A stretch of 64,000 nt of DNA, from assembly GCA_039619475.1 (NCBI GenBank), contig CM077116.1, positions 462,333,576 to 462,397,575 on the forward strand. Reading direction: 5' to 3'. The notes under the pieces were generated by a model, which ran no database searches, was not told the DNA's origin, and worked only from the letters and a program-made list of their open reading frames with translations. Source of the DNA: Icerya purchasi (Eukaryota > Arthropoda > Insecta > Hemiptera > Monophlebidae). Positions 1-11,815 of the stretch are shown piece by piece. The number at the start of each line of letters is the position of its first letter. Position 1 is the first letter of the stretch. Position numbers and translations under genes: made by a program.

Positions 1-394
1 CCGACTGTAATTAGATACGAAATAATTTTTTAAAAAAGGCGGCTATGCAAAAATCGTTTTTAAGAAAAATATGCCTCAAACCATGAATGTCTTACTCGAT
101 TCAGTTCTTTTACTATCGGATAATAAACAAAACGTATATATGGTATGATCCAAGGCTAAATGTAATAGTTTTTTTAGTAATATAATTTTAGATATTTTGC
201 TTAGAAATGATTTTTGAAATGACTTTTCAGTGTCGCTAAGAAATTTTAAAAAATAGCGTGACCGAAAATACTAAAACTAAAAAAAAAAAAAAAGAGGAAA
301 AAAAACTGACAAACAACAGTAAGTGTTTAGTTGAAAAGCATTTTTATTCCAAAAACTGCAGCTAATTTATATACTACATACGTATATATAACAT
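1..394. other. AT-rich sequence, no gene seen
   Basis: Short A and T runs and scattered stops in every frame. I see no coding, RNA or repeat structure that can be supported here. Confidence 0.5.
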
Positions 395-620
395 ATATAT
401 ATTAATGATGTCATTCTTAGCCAGAGCCCCATCTTTTTCTCTTTTTTTGTCTACATTGCATATGTAAAAAGACAAAGTATCGACAAAATAGACTGCTGTT
501 CAGGTTAATTATGTTATTCTTACGTTGGAGTTAAAAAGAAATTCTGCTACGTTCTTACGTTATAGAAGTAATGACAGACATTTCTATGCGAATAAGCAAA
601 CCGTAAATTAAATTTATTAG
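395..620 (+). repeat. Inverted-repeat unit, diverged copy a
   Basis: The start (TGATGTCATTCTTAGCC near 405) resembles the left arms of the better units at 714, 977 and 11816, which carry ATTCTTAGGCCGGCCC or a close variant. The rest is too diverged to align by eye, so the right boundary is a guess. Confidence 0.35.
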
Positions 621-713
621 TTTGGAATTCTTTTTTGATTACAATAAAAAAAAAGAATATTTTGCGAAGAATATAATGGTAAATTGAAATCCGTCTCTTT
701 CATATATATAAAT

Positions 714-960
714 TACATCGTTATTCTTAGGCCGGCCCCCATTAGATTCTATAACAAAAAAATATCCCAATTTTATGTAACGAAGGTTAAAAGCTAAGAT
801 AGGATTTTTGTGATTATGTTATTTTTTTTTGTGTCGATGTCGATAAAAATGACGTTGTACATTTTGGTCATTTCATACAAAGTATAAAAGAGAAAGAGAT
901 AGAAATGTAAGCAAGAGGGGTCAAGGGGCAGAGCTCTTTACGAGATCAAAGTGGCCGAGT
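714..960 (+). repeat. Inverted-repeat unit, copy b
   Basis: The left arm at 714-740 contains TTCTTAGGCCGGCCCCCATT. A core containing TCCCAATTTTATGTAACG follows, shared with the copy at 11816. The right half, from about 850, contains ATTTTGGTCATTTCATACAA, then an AGAGAAAGAGATAGAAATG stretch, GTCAAGGGGCA and GTGGCCGAG. All are recognisable in the same order at 12281-12390. No ORF of note. Non-autonomous repeat of unknown class. Confidence 0.65.
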
Positions 961-976
961 TTATATACATATATAA

Positions 977-1195
977 TTGACGTCATTCTTAGCTCGACCC
1001 CTACTACTTTTTTTGTCGCAAAAATTAGTCTTCAAATGTGATGTTAAATAAAGATTTATTTTTTTTTGTCGCGCAGTCAGAAAGAATTACGTTGTCAATT
1101 TCCCTCGTTTTATACGAAATAACAGAAGTGATAGAGCTGAGGATCCGGTAATCTCCCCAGGCGGGGTCAAGAGACGGAACCCTTGCAAGCAATAG
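977..1195 (+). repeat. Inverted-repeat unit, copy c
   Basis: It follows copy b after a short TA-rich spacer. The left arm is TTGACGTCATTCTTAGCTCG. The right half from 1082 (AAGAATTACGTTGTCAATTT) matches the right inverted arm of the 11816 copy, followed by a diverged GCGGGGTCAAGAGACGGAAC segment. With copies a and b this forms a loose tandem series. Confidence 0.55.
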
Positions 1196-1272
1196 AGATG
1201 TACATACATATTCATGTATGTTCATTGCATTTGAGTTTATATGAAAAAAAAAATAGTTCAAAAATAATTAAA

Positions 1273-1276
<4 letters not shown>

Positions 1277-1308
<32 letters not shown>
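1277..1308. repeat. (TA)n microsatellite
   Basis: Uninterrupted TA dinucleotide run of about 32 bases, directly downstream of the inverted-repeat units. Copy d at 11816 is also followed by a TA run. Confidence 0.9.
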
Positions 1309-1312
<4 letters not shown>

Positions 1313-1608
1313 AAAATTTAATAATAATGCGCTAAAAAGTAAAAAAAAATTATTCGATAAAAATAAAACTTTGAAATAATACTGGAATAATTCTTAAACA
1401 ACGTTTATAACTTAATTAGTCTTGGTACACTAAATTCAAATTACAATACCTAGAAACTATATTAAATGGTTTTCTATATACCATGCGCTGAAAAAGTACG
1501 AATATCTAAAGCGATTTTTAATTATTGTTGCAATATTTAGTGTCAACTCCAATATGCATTAATCTAATTTAAGAATTACGACCTACACTATACTTTGTTT
1601 ATTTTTAA

Positions 1609-2281
1609 CAGGGACGGATCCAGAAGGACATTTTGAAGGGGGAAATTATAAGAAGGGCATTGAGCGGGGGGGGATATATAATTACGTAAAATCTTTTCAC
1701 AGTAGGCAGTAGATTTAAGAAGTACCTTGTTTCATAAAGAAAATCAAATAGCGACCTCTTTAGAAATTCATAAAAATGTGTTTTAAAAATACATAATTAT
1801 TACAATTTTTAATTTAACTTTTGTCTTATATTTGGGGGTAAAAAATAAAACGAAATTATAAAATTCCAGCTAAAATGGTAGTTTAGAAATAATAAGAAAG
1901 ATAGTATTCTTATTAGACTTTACTTCTCTTTTATTTTTTTTAGTAATCCGATCCGAATTCTTTATTCGTGAGCAAGTTTAAATACATATATATTTCTCAT
2001 TGAACTATTTTTAATTAAAATTGCAAAATAAAAATTAAAAATAAATAAAAATGGCAAAAGATCGACGACAGTTGTATTTAAAATAGAATAAAAAAGGAAC
2101 AATAATAGTTTTACTAGACAATAGTATTAAATATTAGTTATAATTAAATTCGTAGGTAAAATTCATACAAATATTTTATAGCATAAATTAAGTTTCTCCG
2201 TTATAACGAATTTTTTCATAGAGGCTTTGGTTCTTTGGAGGGAAAATGCCCCGTACCCCTCTCTCCGTGGATCTGCCACTG
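1609..2281. mobile_element. hAT-like MITE, 673 bp
   Basis: The left end begins CAGGGACGGATCCAGAAGG. The right end, read in reverse, begins CAGTGGCAGATCCACGG, so the termini are imperfect inverted repeats of the CAGTGG-type seen in hAT elements. The seven bases TTTTTAA directly abut both ends (1602-1608 and 2282-2288), consistent with the 7-8 bp target duplication of hAT transposition. The interior is AT-rich and has no transposase, so it is non-autonomous. The superfamily call rests on termini and duplication length only. Confidence 0.6.
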
Positions 2282-2289
2282 TTTTTAAA

Positions 2290-5040
2290 AATATTCTTAT
2301 GCATAATTTATTGCAACACACATATATTATCTTTCACCGGACAATTACTTTTTACTCTTCAGCGTGTTTTTCTTAAATTCTTGAAGGAAATACTTGAAGA
2401 CAATTTTTACATATTTTTTTTTTTAATTATTCCATAATTTTTAATAGAACTATATTTTCGGATGATAATAAACCAATCTAAATGTGCTCTATAAAGAGTG
2501 GGGTATTGGAATGTTTCTGACGGTTTCAAATTCAGTATCTTAATTCGAATCTACATTTCCATGGGAAAAAAAACGTTCTTCGTCGCTTTAATTTTAAAAT
2601 TCCTGAGGTCTTATTTTTCCTATATTCCAAATTTTTTGATTAATTTTCTTCCAAAACACTATGTTAGGCAAAGAAAGCATTACTCTTTTTAACGCTTAAC
2701 GTTTATTACTTTAAAGACTACACAATATATAATGATAATCATCAATTTACATAACTAACCGGTCGAATTACTAACAAAGGGTGAATCCCCATTCGAATAT
2801 CGCTCCATACGTTTAAAGGATATACATAGCTATGCAGGAGTACGTAATATTTCCGTCAACGAAGTATTTTCTTTTTGCCTACCCTGGGCGCGCCAGCGGC
2901 CTTGACAGTGGAGTAAGCTTGTAAACAGCGCAATGTGTGGTGATTAACATTTTAATTTTTTTATCTGGCTAAGGAAAAATTGCGCAAAAGTAAGGTCCAT
3001 AATTTCGCGATATTCGGATCAAACAACTGATAACGTTGATGATGATGTTAAAAATTAATGTTCTTTCTAATTTACGATGATATCTGAAGGGTCAATGTTA
3101 ATAAAAATTTCCCCAAAGAGACGCCCTTTTATTTTAACGACTCCTCGATACATAATCATCTACATGGCCGGTAGACAATCGCAGAGAATTATTAAGAACC
3201 AAATGAAAAAAAAAAATATATACATATATATATATATATAACCTCCTTTTTTTGAAGTCGGTAAAGATTATATGAAGTTGTTACAAGAAAATTATTAACA
3301 CTCAGAAAGGATGATAAGAGATATTATTTTACAGTGAAAATCAATTGTATATTGTTAAAATCCATGTCACGCTGGAGATAATGTCAGATCTTAATCATTC
3401 TGTGTAAGATTTTTAAATAAAAACGTTCAACAGTGAGATTCTCTTTTTCATCGACGTCACAGCGGGAACGTTACCAAGCGCAGACGACGGACTTTCCAGT
3501 TTCAGAGAGGCCGAAAACGCTAAACTTTGAAATAAACTTAAGAGTGTCTAACGTAACGACCTTTTTCTTTATTCTGCTGCACTGGTATCAGAAGAAAACA
3601 ATAGCAAAACCAGGCCACATGAAGTGGGCCGAATCTCTCCGGTGAAATTCTGTGGCGAAGGTGTAATAAGAAATATTTAGGGACGACAAATTAAGCATTG
3701 CCCGTAAAAGGATGATTGAAAATTAACGATTTCACGCGGTTTTTACATTTTTATTATGCATTCAGGGAGTTTGATAATAAATGCAAATTTGTATAAGGTT
3801 TTTTTTTATTTTTTTTTTTTTTTTTTTTTTTTTTTTGTGAGCGAAGATAAAATAAACCTTTAAATACGGCTAAAACTGCGAACTCTGCAAGGAAACAAAA
3901 ATAAAAAGTTTTATGCTATTATATTATAGATAGCGCCATGATTATGAATCTGAAACTAATCGATAGAGTAAAACGTGTTGTAAATTATTTGTATTAAGAT
4001 ATCTTTTTTTGTGTTGAAAATGGTTACTATTTAATTACTCGTAAGTTACCGTTGTATTTTATAAACTTTGTCTAAAATTATTTCTAAAAATTGTGATATA
4101 AATAAAGTCGAAAAAAAAATTGGTGGGAGGTGAAACGCACCCTTAACGTAACTGATAATATTACCAGCAGGCAGGAATACGGGGTACATCATTTGAACGA
4201 AATCGAACCGCGCTCAATATTTTTTCTATGATTTTGGAAGATTATAAAGTGGCGGTGACCTACTTTCTGATGGCTACAATAAATCTGCGTATATTTTCCG
4301 ATCATTTCCAAAGTATCATAATTTTGCTTGCCATGTATCTCTCGAGACAGGTCACGGAGACAGTCGAATCAAACAATACGAAACAATTTCGTAAATGCGT
4401 CGCTCGGTTAAATTTATTCGCGCCATAAAACCGTCTAATGAATTTGACCGCCGCGTGTAACTTCGGCAACGCTATTCAAGCATCGACCACTGCCGAACGC
4501 GGATAATCGTCCGCCTTTTAGGCTGAAGAAACGTATTAGCAATTCCGTGTTTTACTGCGGACTATATCCGGAAATCATCGGCCTACGTGGAAAGGAAGCA
4601 TCGGACTATTTCTAGAATTCGGTGCTAGTTATGAGACGATAACATTCCGATGTGTATTCTGGCCAGATGTAAACATCATAGAATCCGATTAGATTAGCTC
4701 GCTTTCGGAACGGATCGCGAATAAACGAGCATGTACAAATGAATCTTTAATAAAATTACAAGCAACGGTTTTTTTAAGTGAAAATTTAGCAGAAATAGTA
4801 GCCAATTACCGTATCGAATAAGGTTCACTTATGTTTTTATTTAAGCGCGAACGAATGCTTTGGTAATTGACAAAATTTCACAGAAAAATTGCGTATAGCG
4901 GTGATTAACAAATATCAATTATACAGGAATGAAAAAAATCGTAACTGCAATTAATAATACGATAGTAATATTAACTTGATTTTCTTTAATGAAATTCATA
5001 CTACTGACGCAATTCCATTATTTATTACATGCATTATGTA
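2290..5040. other. No gene or element identified; microsatellites
   Basis: Contains a TA run near 3211-3241 and a T run of nearly 40 bases at 3799-3836. The stretch 4180-4740 is visibly richer in G and C and free of simple repeats, but its longest open frame (66 codons at 4228) has no recognisable motif. I cannot assign anything here. Confidence 0.4.
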
Positions 5041-5042
5041 AG

Positions 5043-5188
5043 CAGGGCCGGTCTTAACCATCTAGGCGCCCCGGGCAAGTCATTCATTTGGCGCCCTTTA
5101 TTATTTTATATTATAATTTTAAAAAAATTATTTCGGATTTGGTACCATATTTTTTATTGAATTTAATATAATACAAAACAGAAAAATC

Positions 5189-5256
<68 letters not shown>

Positions 5257-5625
5257 ACTTTTTACCGATTCGTTCTTTATGCAATGTACATTGTCTGTCA
5301 CTTGGTCACTAAACATTTAACGAAAATCAAAAATTAAACAACTAAAACATAATTTTTCTAGCTTTTTTGTCAGCAAACTCTCCAATAAGACTGGCAAAAT
5401 CTATGTTTTCTGAAACTTGATTTTCAATGGATAGCAAGGCCAAACTGGTTAATCTTGTTTGAGAGACATTGTGGACCGCAAGTACGTTTTTATTAATTTT
5501 AGTTTGGAAAAACTGCGTTCATCACTTGCAACGGTCACACTGGTATTGTTAACAGAATACTCAACGTTATCCAGGTGTTGGGATAATACTATTGAAAGCT
5601 GTGCTTTTTGAATTTTAACGAAGCG
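5043..5625 (-). pseudogene. hAT transposase C-terminal remnant with terminal repeat
   Basis: Read on the minus strand, 5625-5342 encodes the hAT dimerisation region: VTVASDERSFSKLKLIK, then LRSTMS, then TRLTSLALLSIE, ending in a TAG at 5342. This matches the ERSFSKLK and LALLSIE signature of ZMYM-type hAT transposases. One extra base near 5460 breaks the frame after LRSTMS. The outer end, from 5043, reads CAGGGCCGGTCTTAACCATC, a typical hAT terminus, correctly placed downstream of the stop. The N-terminal half and the other terminus are not seen, so this is an inactive 3' relic. Confidence 0.75.
5190..5253. repeat. (TTA)n microsatellite
   Basis: About 21 tandem TTA units inside the 3' untranslated part of the hAT relic. 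Confidence 0.9.
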
Positions 5626-5789
5626 GATGATGATAGTGAGGAGAAAAAAAAAAACAAAGAATATTGTTTACCAGAAACTGATTTCTTCATGTGAGCGCTG
5701 GGCAGGTTAAATCTTGACTGCTCCACAAATTTATTCAATATGGAAGTGCTACGTAAGTCTTCAATCCGTATATGTTAGACACTTCACAG

Positions 5790-6215
5790 TACTAATCTTC
5801 GACATATGAAAAATATACGATGTCATTTTTTTATTATTAAAATTTATTCCGTTAACCTCGAACTGTGCTGTATTCGCAAATTCGGGATTCCCGTTTGAAG
5901 TCAGCAATGCTACATCATCCGCAGATAGAGCCAGGATTGTTTGATCAGGTGTGTAGTGTACGTTGAATGAAATATTGGACTTGAAAAGCTTCCCTGCGGA
6001 ACAAAAACTGAGACATATTTTCCTATCTTCAGAGAGCACCTCATTAATTTTCACTATAAATGTTCTCTATCTGTTAAATGCAATACAAACAATAGATGCA
6101 GATCCAGGCGAAAGTGTCTGCTTTAGCTTACATAATAGTACTAGAGACCAGATCCGGTCAAAAGCTAGCTCCACGTCTAGAAGGACCACCGAACAGCCTT
6201 GCTTTTTCTCTAGCA
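5790..6215 (-). pseudogene. Non-LTR retrotransposon RT remnant
   Basis: Minus-strand translation in shifting frames shows consecutive RT blocks: LDVELAFDRIW (block A aspartate), RTFIVKINEVLSEDRK, a degraded VPQGS block, and LALSADDVALLTSNGNPEFA, the catalytic box with SADD where YADD or FADD is usual. Order and spacing fit a Jockey-like RT. Frameshifts and stops make it non-functional. No endonuclease, ORF1 or tail is found next to it. Confidence 0.7.
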
Positions 6216-6219
6216 TCTA

Positions 6220-7168
6220 CGAGTCTGTGGCACTGTCGAATCGTGGCGAGTTGAAGTCGAAATTAAACGGATGATTTAGCGCATTACCATTTCATTTTCT
6301 AACATTAAATAAATTATTTTTAACAATTTTCGGAAACTTTTCAAAAAGCATAAACTAATCCGCCGATAAGATTATAATGAAGTTTGAGCTTTTTCAAGTT
6401 TTAAATCTATTTGTCCGAATTTTGCCACTCTTTCAGATAATATCCATTTCGTAAAATAGCGTTGAATATGTAAGAGAAATGTAGCAGTTGCCTGAACTAG
6501 CCTCCACCGAATTTCGACAGCTAATTTATCACTGCTGGAGCTTGATTCGAAGTATTTATCTTAGGCAGTTCAAAAATCCTTCCGGTGAAAATGTCTTTGT
6601 AAGGAGAGCTACATTTGGCGCGTATGCTGCATCGCAATCAGCATGTGGAATATATTTTCTCGATGGCAGGCAAAGCCTTCGTCGCGCTTTTTTATCACGT
6701 GACGTAAAGAAATGTGGTACTCCATCACTTTTCTTACATATACCTAGACGCACTGTTTAAACGGCTTGATGGTTTAATATTATATTTATTAAAAATTTAT
6801 CGAAATTGAATTAAAAACTTCGTTAAAGGATTCAAATTTTACAGTCGCTAAACCAACCTTACTTAACAAAGAATATTCCGGCTAGAAATCACGTGTTGAA
6901 TTTTAAATCGAATTCGTTTCGATTAAAAGTTATTATTACTTCCTTTTTTTGTTTTTTTTTTTTTTTTGAATCCGAATGCGTTCAATTAAGAATTTTGATT
7001 TTAATTTTTAATCGAAATAACTTTTTAATCAATAAATTTTCGATTTTTTAAATTAATTCGTCTCAATTAAAAGTTAAGTTTTAAATTGTTAAACTTTACA
7101 ATCAAAAACTTTAACCCACTTCGATTTGACAATAGAGAAGCAAGCCAACGGGGAAACAAACGCATGCC
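6220..7168. other. No gene identified
   Basis: The open frame at 6488-6760 and its antisense partner have no recognisable motif. T-rich tracts lie near 6940-6970. Nothing else is supportable. Confidence 0.4.
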
Positions 7169-8092
7169 ATCCAGTAATTAAGTAATGAGACTGATTTTAT
7201 TGTCGCGCGTGTGGTAACACTGCGTTGCTGAAACTTCTGGAGGGTGAAGTAGTATCATTTCTCTATGGATAGATATGTTTGCGACCATTATACAATCATT
7301 CCTTCTCCAATTATGTTGCGTTATATATACAACTGCGTGTCAGTGTGGTGCCCGTCACAGAAATAGAGCGACGTAATTCTGAACAACGGTGCGCGATGAA
7401 TAAAGTTTTGCATGAAACTTGGCAACTGCGTGTCACGCATGATAAAGTGCTTCAAGTGTTTGATGATAAAGCCTTAAGTCGGGCCGAGATATTTCGTTGG
7501 CATAGGAAATTTAAAAACAGCTGTGAAAGCATCGAGCACCAGTCGCGAAGTGAGAGGCTGATTGAAATCCGAAAAGACGCGAATTCTCAGCATGCGCGCA
7601 CCCTAATCCGCCAAGATCGACGGCTAATTATTCGAATAATAGCGGACTAACTGATCATCAACAAACAAACCATTAGAAAGATCCTACGGGTTCGTCCAGA
7701 GATCACGAAAACATGGATTCTTCACCATGTGCGCCGTATCATCGCGCCTTAAGTGTGTCTCAGTTTTTGAACTCCAAAAGTACTCCAGTGTTTCCCTAAC
7801 CCCCTTATTCATCGAATATATCACCGTGCGACGTTTTTCTGTTCCCCAAGGTGTGAAATAAGTCATGAAAGGAACGTATTTCGAGTCTATCGAGGACATC
7901 CAAAAGGTCTCGAGCACCACTGACACGCACTTGAATAACGTGACGCAACTGGAAAACGAATGATCTTTTAACGGTCGCAAACACGTCTATCGATAGAGGA
8001 AGAATACCACTTCGTCCTCCAGAACATTCAGCTGCGCAGTGTTACTATACACGCGGAAATAAAATCATTCTCATTACTTAATTGCCAGACCG
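7169..8092 (+). mobile_element. Deleted mariner with ~180-bp terminal inverted repeats
   Basis: The first ~185 bp (7169-7353) and last ~182 bp (7911-8092) are inverted copies of each other. The outermost part shares AATTAAGTAATGAGA, and the match continues through a paired TGTTTGCGACC to CGTGTCAGTG inside. Mariner repeats are usually near 30 bp, so this is exceptionally long. Between the arms lie the N-terminal and C-terminal parts of a mariner transposase in the same direction with the middle missing. It is an internally deleted, non-autonomous copy of about 924 bp. Exact end bases and the TA duplication are unclear. Confidence 0.75.
7333..7960 (+). pseudogene. Mariner transposase, middle deleted
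   Basis: The first part (to about 7700) reads like the mariner helix-turn-helix region: KVLQVFDDKALSRAEIFRWH, then RKFKNS, then RTLIRQDRRLIIRIIAD. A TAA at 7648-7650 interrupts it, after which INKQTIRKILR continues in the same frame. From about 7738, frames matching the C-terminal catalytic half appear: HRALSVSQFLNSKSTPVF, then KGTYFESIEDIQK in another frame. The central region with the first catalytic aspartate is missing. The D34D segment is frameshifted, so the gene is dead. Confidence 0.7.
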
Positions 8093-8149
8093 CTTCGTAA
8101 ATACAAAAACCTGTAAATTCAAAAATATGCTCGGACTAATTCCTGATCA

Positions 8150-8510
8150 CGAAAAAACAATTTTAGACCCATATCTTTCACTTCAGCTATTTGCAAAGTT
8201 TTTGAGATGATAAATAACAGACTACAGTCAGGGATAGCTGGAAGCTCCTATTTCAGTTTCAATGTGGTTTTCGCAGTTCCGCATCAAAATCGAGCCCTAT
8301 ATACCTACACAAATCTTTTGCTCAAGCTATGGTAACTAATCATAAGTGTGTTTTTTAACCATGTAAAAGTTTTCGATGCTACACCTAAATATATACAATG
8401 CTGAAAGACTTACATACACGGGGCTTTCGTGGTCGGTTATCCTTGTTTATTGAAAATTTCCTCTCAGATTATTATTTCGGTATTAGAAACGAAGTATCCT
8501 TCTAACCCAT
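8150..8510 (+). pseudogene. Non-LTR retrotransposon RT remnant
   Basis: Frames on the plus strand give SLTSAICKVFE followed by NNRLQSGIAG and FQCGFR, which are RT fingers blocks (compare SLTS..K.FE....RL and Q.GFR). Further on, in another frame, comes LKDLHTRGFRGRLSLFIENF then LSDYYFGIRNEV, typical of Jockey/X-type RT just before the PQGS block. Several stops and shifts are present, and no catalytic DD box remains. It sits 60 bp beyond the mariner but appears unrelated. Confidence 0.7.
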
Positions 8511-9841
8511 TTGATAATTTATGCTGCTTCATCTGATTATTCGCTGCGGCATCAAAAACGATTCGAGTTTTTACAATTGTTCATAAACTATCATCGTTCA
8601 GCTTCAAACATCGTAATATTCATGGATCGAAGTTTGACCGGAATTTTTTTTTTTTTTTTCTTAGCGAATTCTAAAGGTAAAATCGAAAATCTAAAAAAGC
8701 AGTACAACTAATACGTATTCGATATGGTCAATCAATATTCTTGAAAGCGATGATGAAGCGTTACCGATGAATTTTTGAGAACTGAGGATGTTAATTTCAA
8801 AAACAAATAAAAAACAAGGGAAGGAAACGGTTACTTCAATTTTGAAATAATACATATTTAGAATGCATTTGCACTTCATTGGATGAGAGCACGCGATTTT
8901 AATTACGGCTTTTTTCTCGTGTTTCTCCGCAATATCGTACATTTCAACGAAAGAACATGGTGCTGAATGGAACGTCCATACATGGGCCACTACAGGCTTT
9001 CAGCAGCAATTCCCAAATTATCCGTTGTTACACGTAGTCATTAACTGTTGGACAAACACGACATGGTTCTCTAGCGTTTATTGAGGAACGAGTATTTCAA
9101 AATTTCTAATGAAAATGTATCATATACACGATTACATAAAGATCATGTGATGGATGGAAAAAGGAATTAAAATATATAATCTACTCTAACTCGTATTTTT
9201 CGGATCTCGCATAGAGCACAATAGTTTTCGATTCAAATCGTTCCTAACAACTGTTATTTACCGAGGAGCAAAACAAAATCGAACAGGCTGAAAAGAATTC
9301 TAAGAATGTAAAGCGACCCAACGGAAAAGACCATTTGTCGGTTTTTTTCAATAGCGTAGTGCGAATTTTAACCTCGTTATAAATTTCATCAATGGAGTAT
9401 CATCTAGAAAAAAGTTGCAAATTATATGCTTGTAGTGTAGGGATCACAAAACATGAACGGGGGTTTGAGGTGATGGAATTTATAACTAACTTTCGACACG
9501 TACTTCGAAAATTCTGCACATTTATAAACAGCAATAGTACATTTAAAAATTTCGCTATTCAAAAAATAGCAATTTCCATTACTTTTCAACGACCCGTAAT
9601 GGTTATTTTCTCTAAAAGTTTCCTACTCAAAATATCCCCCTTCAAACAGTAGCTTAATCACTTTTCTACATTTCCACTTCTCCAACTCTTTTTTTTACGG
9701 TTCTGTACAATATTCCTCCACTGCATTGACCACTGAATGTCTTTCTTCGTTGCCCCTTTATCCTATTCTTTAACGGTATTGCCACAATGTTTTCTTGTAT
9801 TACTGCCAATCGGGTCTCTTTTTTCGGCAAAAAAAGTGTGT

Positions 9842-9844
<3 letters not shown>

Positions 9845-9890
<46 letters not shown>
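9845..9890. repeat. (TA)n microsatellite
   Basis: About 22 TA units, interrupted only at the start by CATA. Confidence 0.9.
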
Positions 9891-9893
<3 letters not shown>

Positions 9894-10185
9894 GTATTTA
9901 GTAAAAATGACATAAAAAATATTAATATCGAAATTACTCAATTTTTTTCCCCGCGATAACTTTTTTTTTTTTTTTTTCCGGCAAAGGGATTAAACGTTAT
10001 TGCTTGTATACGACACGGTTAAGTTACAAAAAAATCAAGTAGTAAAGACGTGTTTGAAAAGCTGGCTCGCAAATCAAATTTCTACTAGAAATTCTTTTTC
10101 TCTCTCAGAGTAGTAATAAAAATATTATGTACCTTTCATCAAAAGCACGTAAATAACACGCGACATAATAATTTGTATGTTATAT

Positions 10186-10290
10186 AATAATAATAACAAT
10201 AATAATAATAATAACAATAATAGCAATAATAACGATAATAATAATAATAATAATAGTAATAATAACAACAAAAACAATAATAATAATATT
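10186..10290. repeat. Imperfect (AAT)n tract
   Basis: AAT units mixed with AAC, GAT and AGT variants over about 105 bp. Confidence 0.85.
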
Positions 10291-11815
10291 TTTTTCCCTA
10301 ATAAACGAACATATAGATTTTTTTTCTTTAATCCCTACTTTTATATTTTCTTACAACCGAAATGCACAACAACAAAGATTAACCGAAAAAAATAGGTTAA
10401 TAAAAAAAACAGTAACGACCATAGCGGTATAATTACAAGTCGTTATCGATTTTAATGTAGGCCATAAAATTTCAGTTTACTAGAAATGTATTGACTTTGT
10501 ACTGGTCGCATAGTGGGCGAATAAATATTTTTATTGTAAGGCTGACTTGGAGTGTGACATTTGCTACCCAAAAGGGCCGGCCTTTGAATTCCCTGTGCAG
10601 CCATTTCACGTAATCGGAAACGACGGTAAGGAACAGCATAAAGTCACTAATATATATGTATATATATATATAATATATAATATGCGCCATTATTTACTTT
10701 GGCCAATAAATTTGAAAGTGTTTTCGAATTCTGATGGTTTTTTGTACAACTCCGGGACTAATAATATAACATTACGTCGCTGAATTATGTTTCCTGAACT
10801 AGTCTTTTTGTGCACCTTCTATACAATTAATGGCAGTAATTGAATTCGCGGAGAAACTTGTTTAATAATTGCATTGTTCCATTTTTTCTGTTTGTAGTAT
10901 TCATCCCCCGAAAATCGAAAATGAAAATAATGAGCATTATTAATATAAAAGAAATGATGTACTGTTAATGGTATCAAAGAGAAGCGTTTCTTCGAAAATA
11001 AATACGTAGATCAATAATTATAAAAAAAAAACATTAACCGAAACTTTAGAAGACTAAATGTTTACGAATTTGTTAAATGTGCGAGAGGAATTTAATGAGA
11101 AAACTTAGAATCAGTTTTTTATCCATCGCCTTAGGCCGTCTTTTCTATCTTGCGTTTTCCGAAGTTATTGTTTTCCTGCTGTTTTGACAATATCATCATG
11201 CGGTCTATCCGGTAATAGTTGGTAGTATTTTAAACAAGGTCGATTCTATTTTTTAAAAATGTAACCAACAAGTACTGTATACACACATTCTTTTTAAAGT
11301 AATTTATAAGTTCTATATTCTATCCGGTTTAAAAGCGCCGTATCAATCAATAATTTTTTTTTAAAACATTGTCGTAAGTTTTCAAACTTTTCCAATAAAC
11401 ACTGTTTGATTGCCAATCGTTGCTAGATTACGTGAACTGTTCAACCGAGAAGAAGATAACGAATGTTTTCGTTTTTTAATTTTTCAAAAATTTTTCCGCC
11501 GTCATTATCTACTTCAATCCATAAAGTTACCGTACTAAACGAAACATACGGAAAACGGTGTGAAATGCATCGCCGATTTCACAGCCACAAATCTATTCAG
11601 CTATAAATTATACGTGCAATTTTGGAAATACCTGTTTAACGTTTTTATCTCATCCACTGAAATATGTATGAACGGCTATAGATGTTTAAAATCAAGACAT
11701 TAAGAAATTATTCTGTTTTAACTAATTTTTAAATCGGTTTTAAAAAAGAACTCGGATACTTAAATAAAAATAAAATAAACAATCGATAATCATAATAATC
11801 AAATGTATATAATAA

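Larger units (their letters stand above)
8511..11815. other. No gene identified; simple repeats
   Basis: AT-rich. It contains a TA run (about 9845-9890), a T run near 9961-9977 and an imperfect AAT/AAC tract at 10186-10290. The 72-codon asparagine-rich frame there is just the trinucleotide repeat. Other short frames have no motif. Confidence 0.5.

Noticed and set aside
395..1195. CRISPR-like array
   Set aside because: Units are long, diverged and irregularly spaced in eukaryotic DNA; no identical short repeats with unique spacers.
5963..6274. 103-codon plus-strand frame
   Set aside because: Antisense to a recognisable RT remnant on the minus strand; no motif of its own.
10177..10395. 72-codon asparagine-rich protein
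   Set aside because: It is a translation of an imperfect AAT/AAC microsatellite.
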